Part shown: positions 63,801 to 64,000 of the stretch, one piece after another
Layout of the letters: every line of letters begins with the position of its first letter
Numbering within the stretch: the first letter of the stretch is position 1
Source: Trogon surrucura
Taxonomy: Eukaryota > Chordata > Aves > Trogoniformes > Trogonidae
Length of the DNA: 64,000 bases
Assembly (NCBI GenBank): GCA_020746105.1
Contig: CM036632.1
Location: 6,618,001-6,682,000, forward strand
Direction of reading: 5' to 3'
Notes under the pieces: generated by a model
The model's database searches: none
Seen by the model: the letters and a program-made list of their open reading frames with translations, nothing else
What the model was told of the DNA's origin: nothing
Program-made: the position numbers and the translations under genes

Positions 63801-64000
63801 CAATAATCTTGGAAACCAACTTGTCTGACTGACCTTCTAAAAACATCCCCTGTGTGACAAGAAGACACGGACACTGCAGCTCAATATCCTTATGAACACC
63901 TTACGCTTACTCAGGGGAGTCAGGAGAGATCCTGGCCCAAGGCTTCCCAGCAGAAATTCCACATGGTTACCCCTGAGATAGGTAAAATTGCATTTTGAGA
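57885..64000. other. noncoding DNA, no gene recognised
   Basis: T13 lies at 58316-58328. A donor-like sequence (CTGAAG then GTAAGAG) occurs at 59800/59801. Open frames on both strands at 60.4-61.1 kb have no recognised domain. I see no repeat or RNA gene here that I can name. Confidence 0.55.

Noticed and set aside
1-64000. tRNA, rRNA, CRISPR arrays, operons or phage genes
   Set aside because: Nothing in the window resembles these; the sequence is of vertebrate nuclear type.

Overview
This looks like vertebrate, most likely bird, nuclear DNA. The main evidence is a set of CR1-type non-LTR retrotransposon copies. They end in phased ATTCTATG-like octamers, as bird CR1s do, and there is no sign of poly(A)-tailed SINE or L1 abundance. 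The sequence is moderately AT-rich, has no CpG island, no operons and no run of plausible coding exons. It reads as intergenic or intronic DNA. I found no host protein-coding gene or RNA gene that I can support.

Layout. 1-4.2 kb is unique noncoding DNA with an A-rich tract and a (CCAT)23 microsatellite. 4.96-6.95 kb is the one large coding feature: a 5'-truncated CR1 copy whose reverse transcriptase frame is fully open and ends in four perfect octamers. 7-15.4 kb is noncoding. 15.4-16.25 kb holds two older, decayed CR1 3' ends in tandem. 16.3-24.9 kb is noncoding but contains two families of short diverged repeats, each present as two inverted copies (18.4 kb with 21.2 kb; 19.1 kb with 24.8 kb), a possible remnant LTR at 23.1 kb and a short CR1 3' end at 23.9 kb. 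25-37 kb is noncoding with a few AT-rich stretches that could be regulatory. 37-38 kb is A-tract-rich and contains a nested inverted repeat. 38-64 kb is noncoding, broken only by simple-sequence tracts, a diverged palindromic segment near 52.9 kb and a perfect 32-bp tandem duplication at 57.8 kb.

How the parts relate. All four CR1 copies lie on the + strand and differ clearly in decay, so they record several separate insertions. The only intact protein-coding potential is the CR1 ORF2 C-terminal part: the reverse transcriptase motifs are intact but the endonuclease half is missing, so it is not an autonomous element. I did not find a new multi-gene system. The most useful unexplained signals are the two inverted repeat families, the nested inverted repeat at 37.5 kb, and the open, chimeric CR1 frame.
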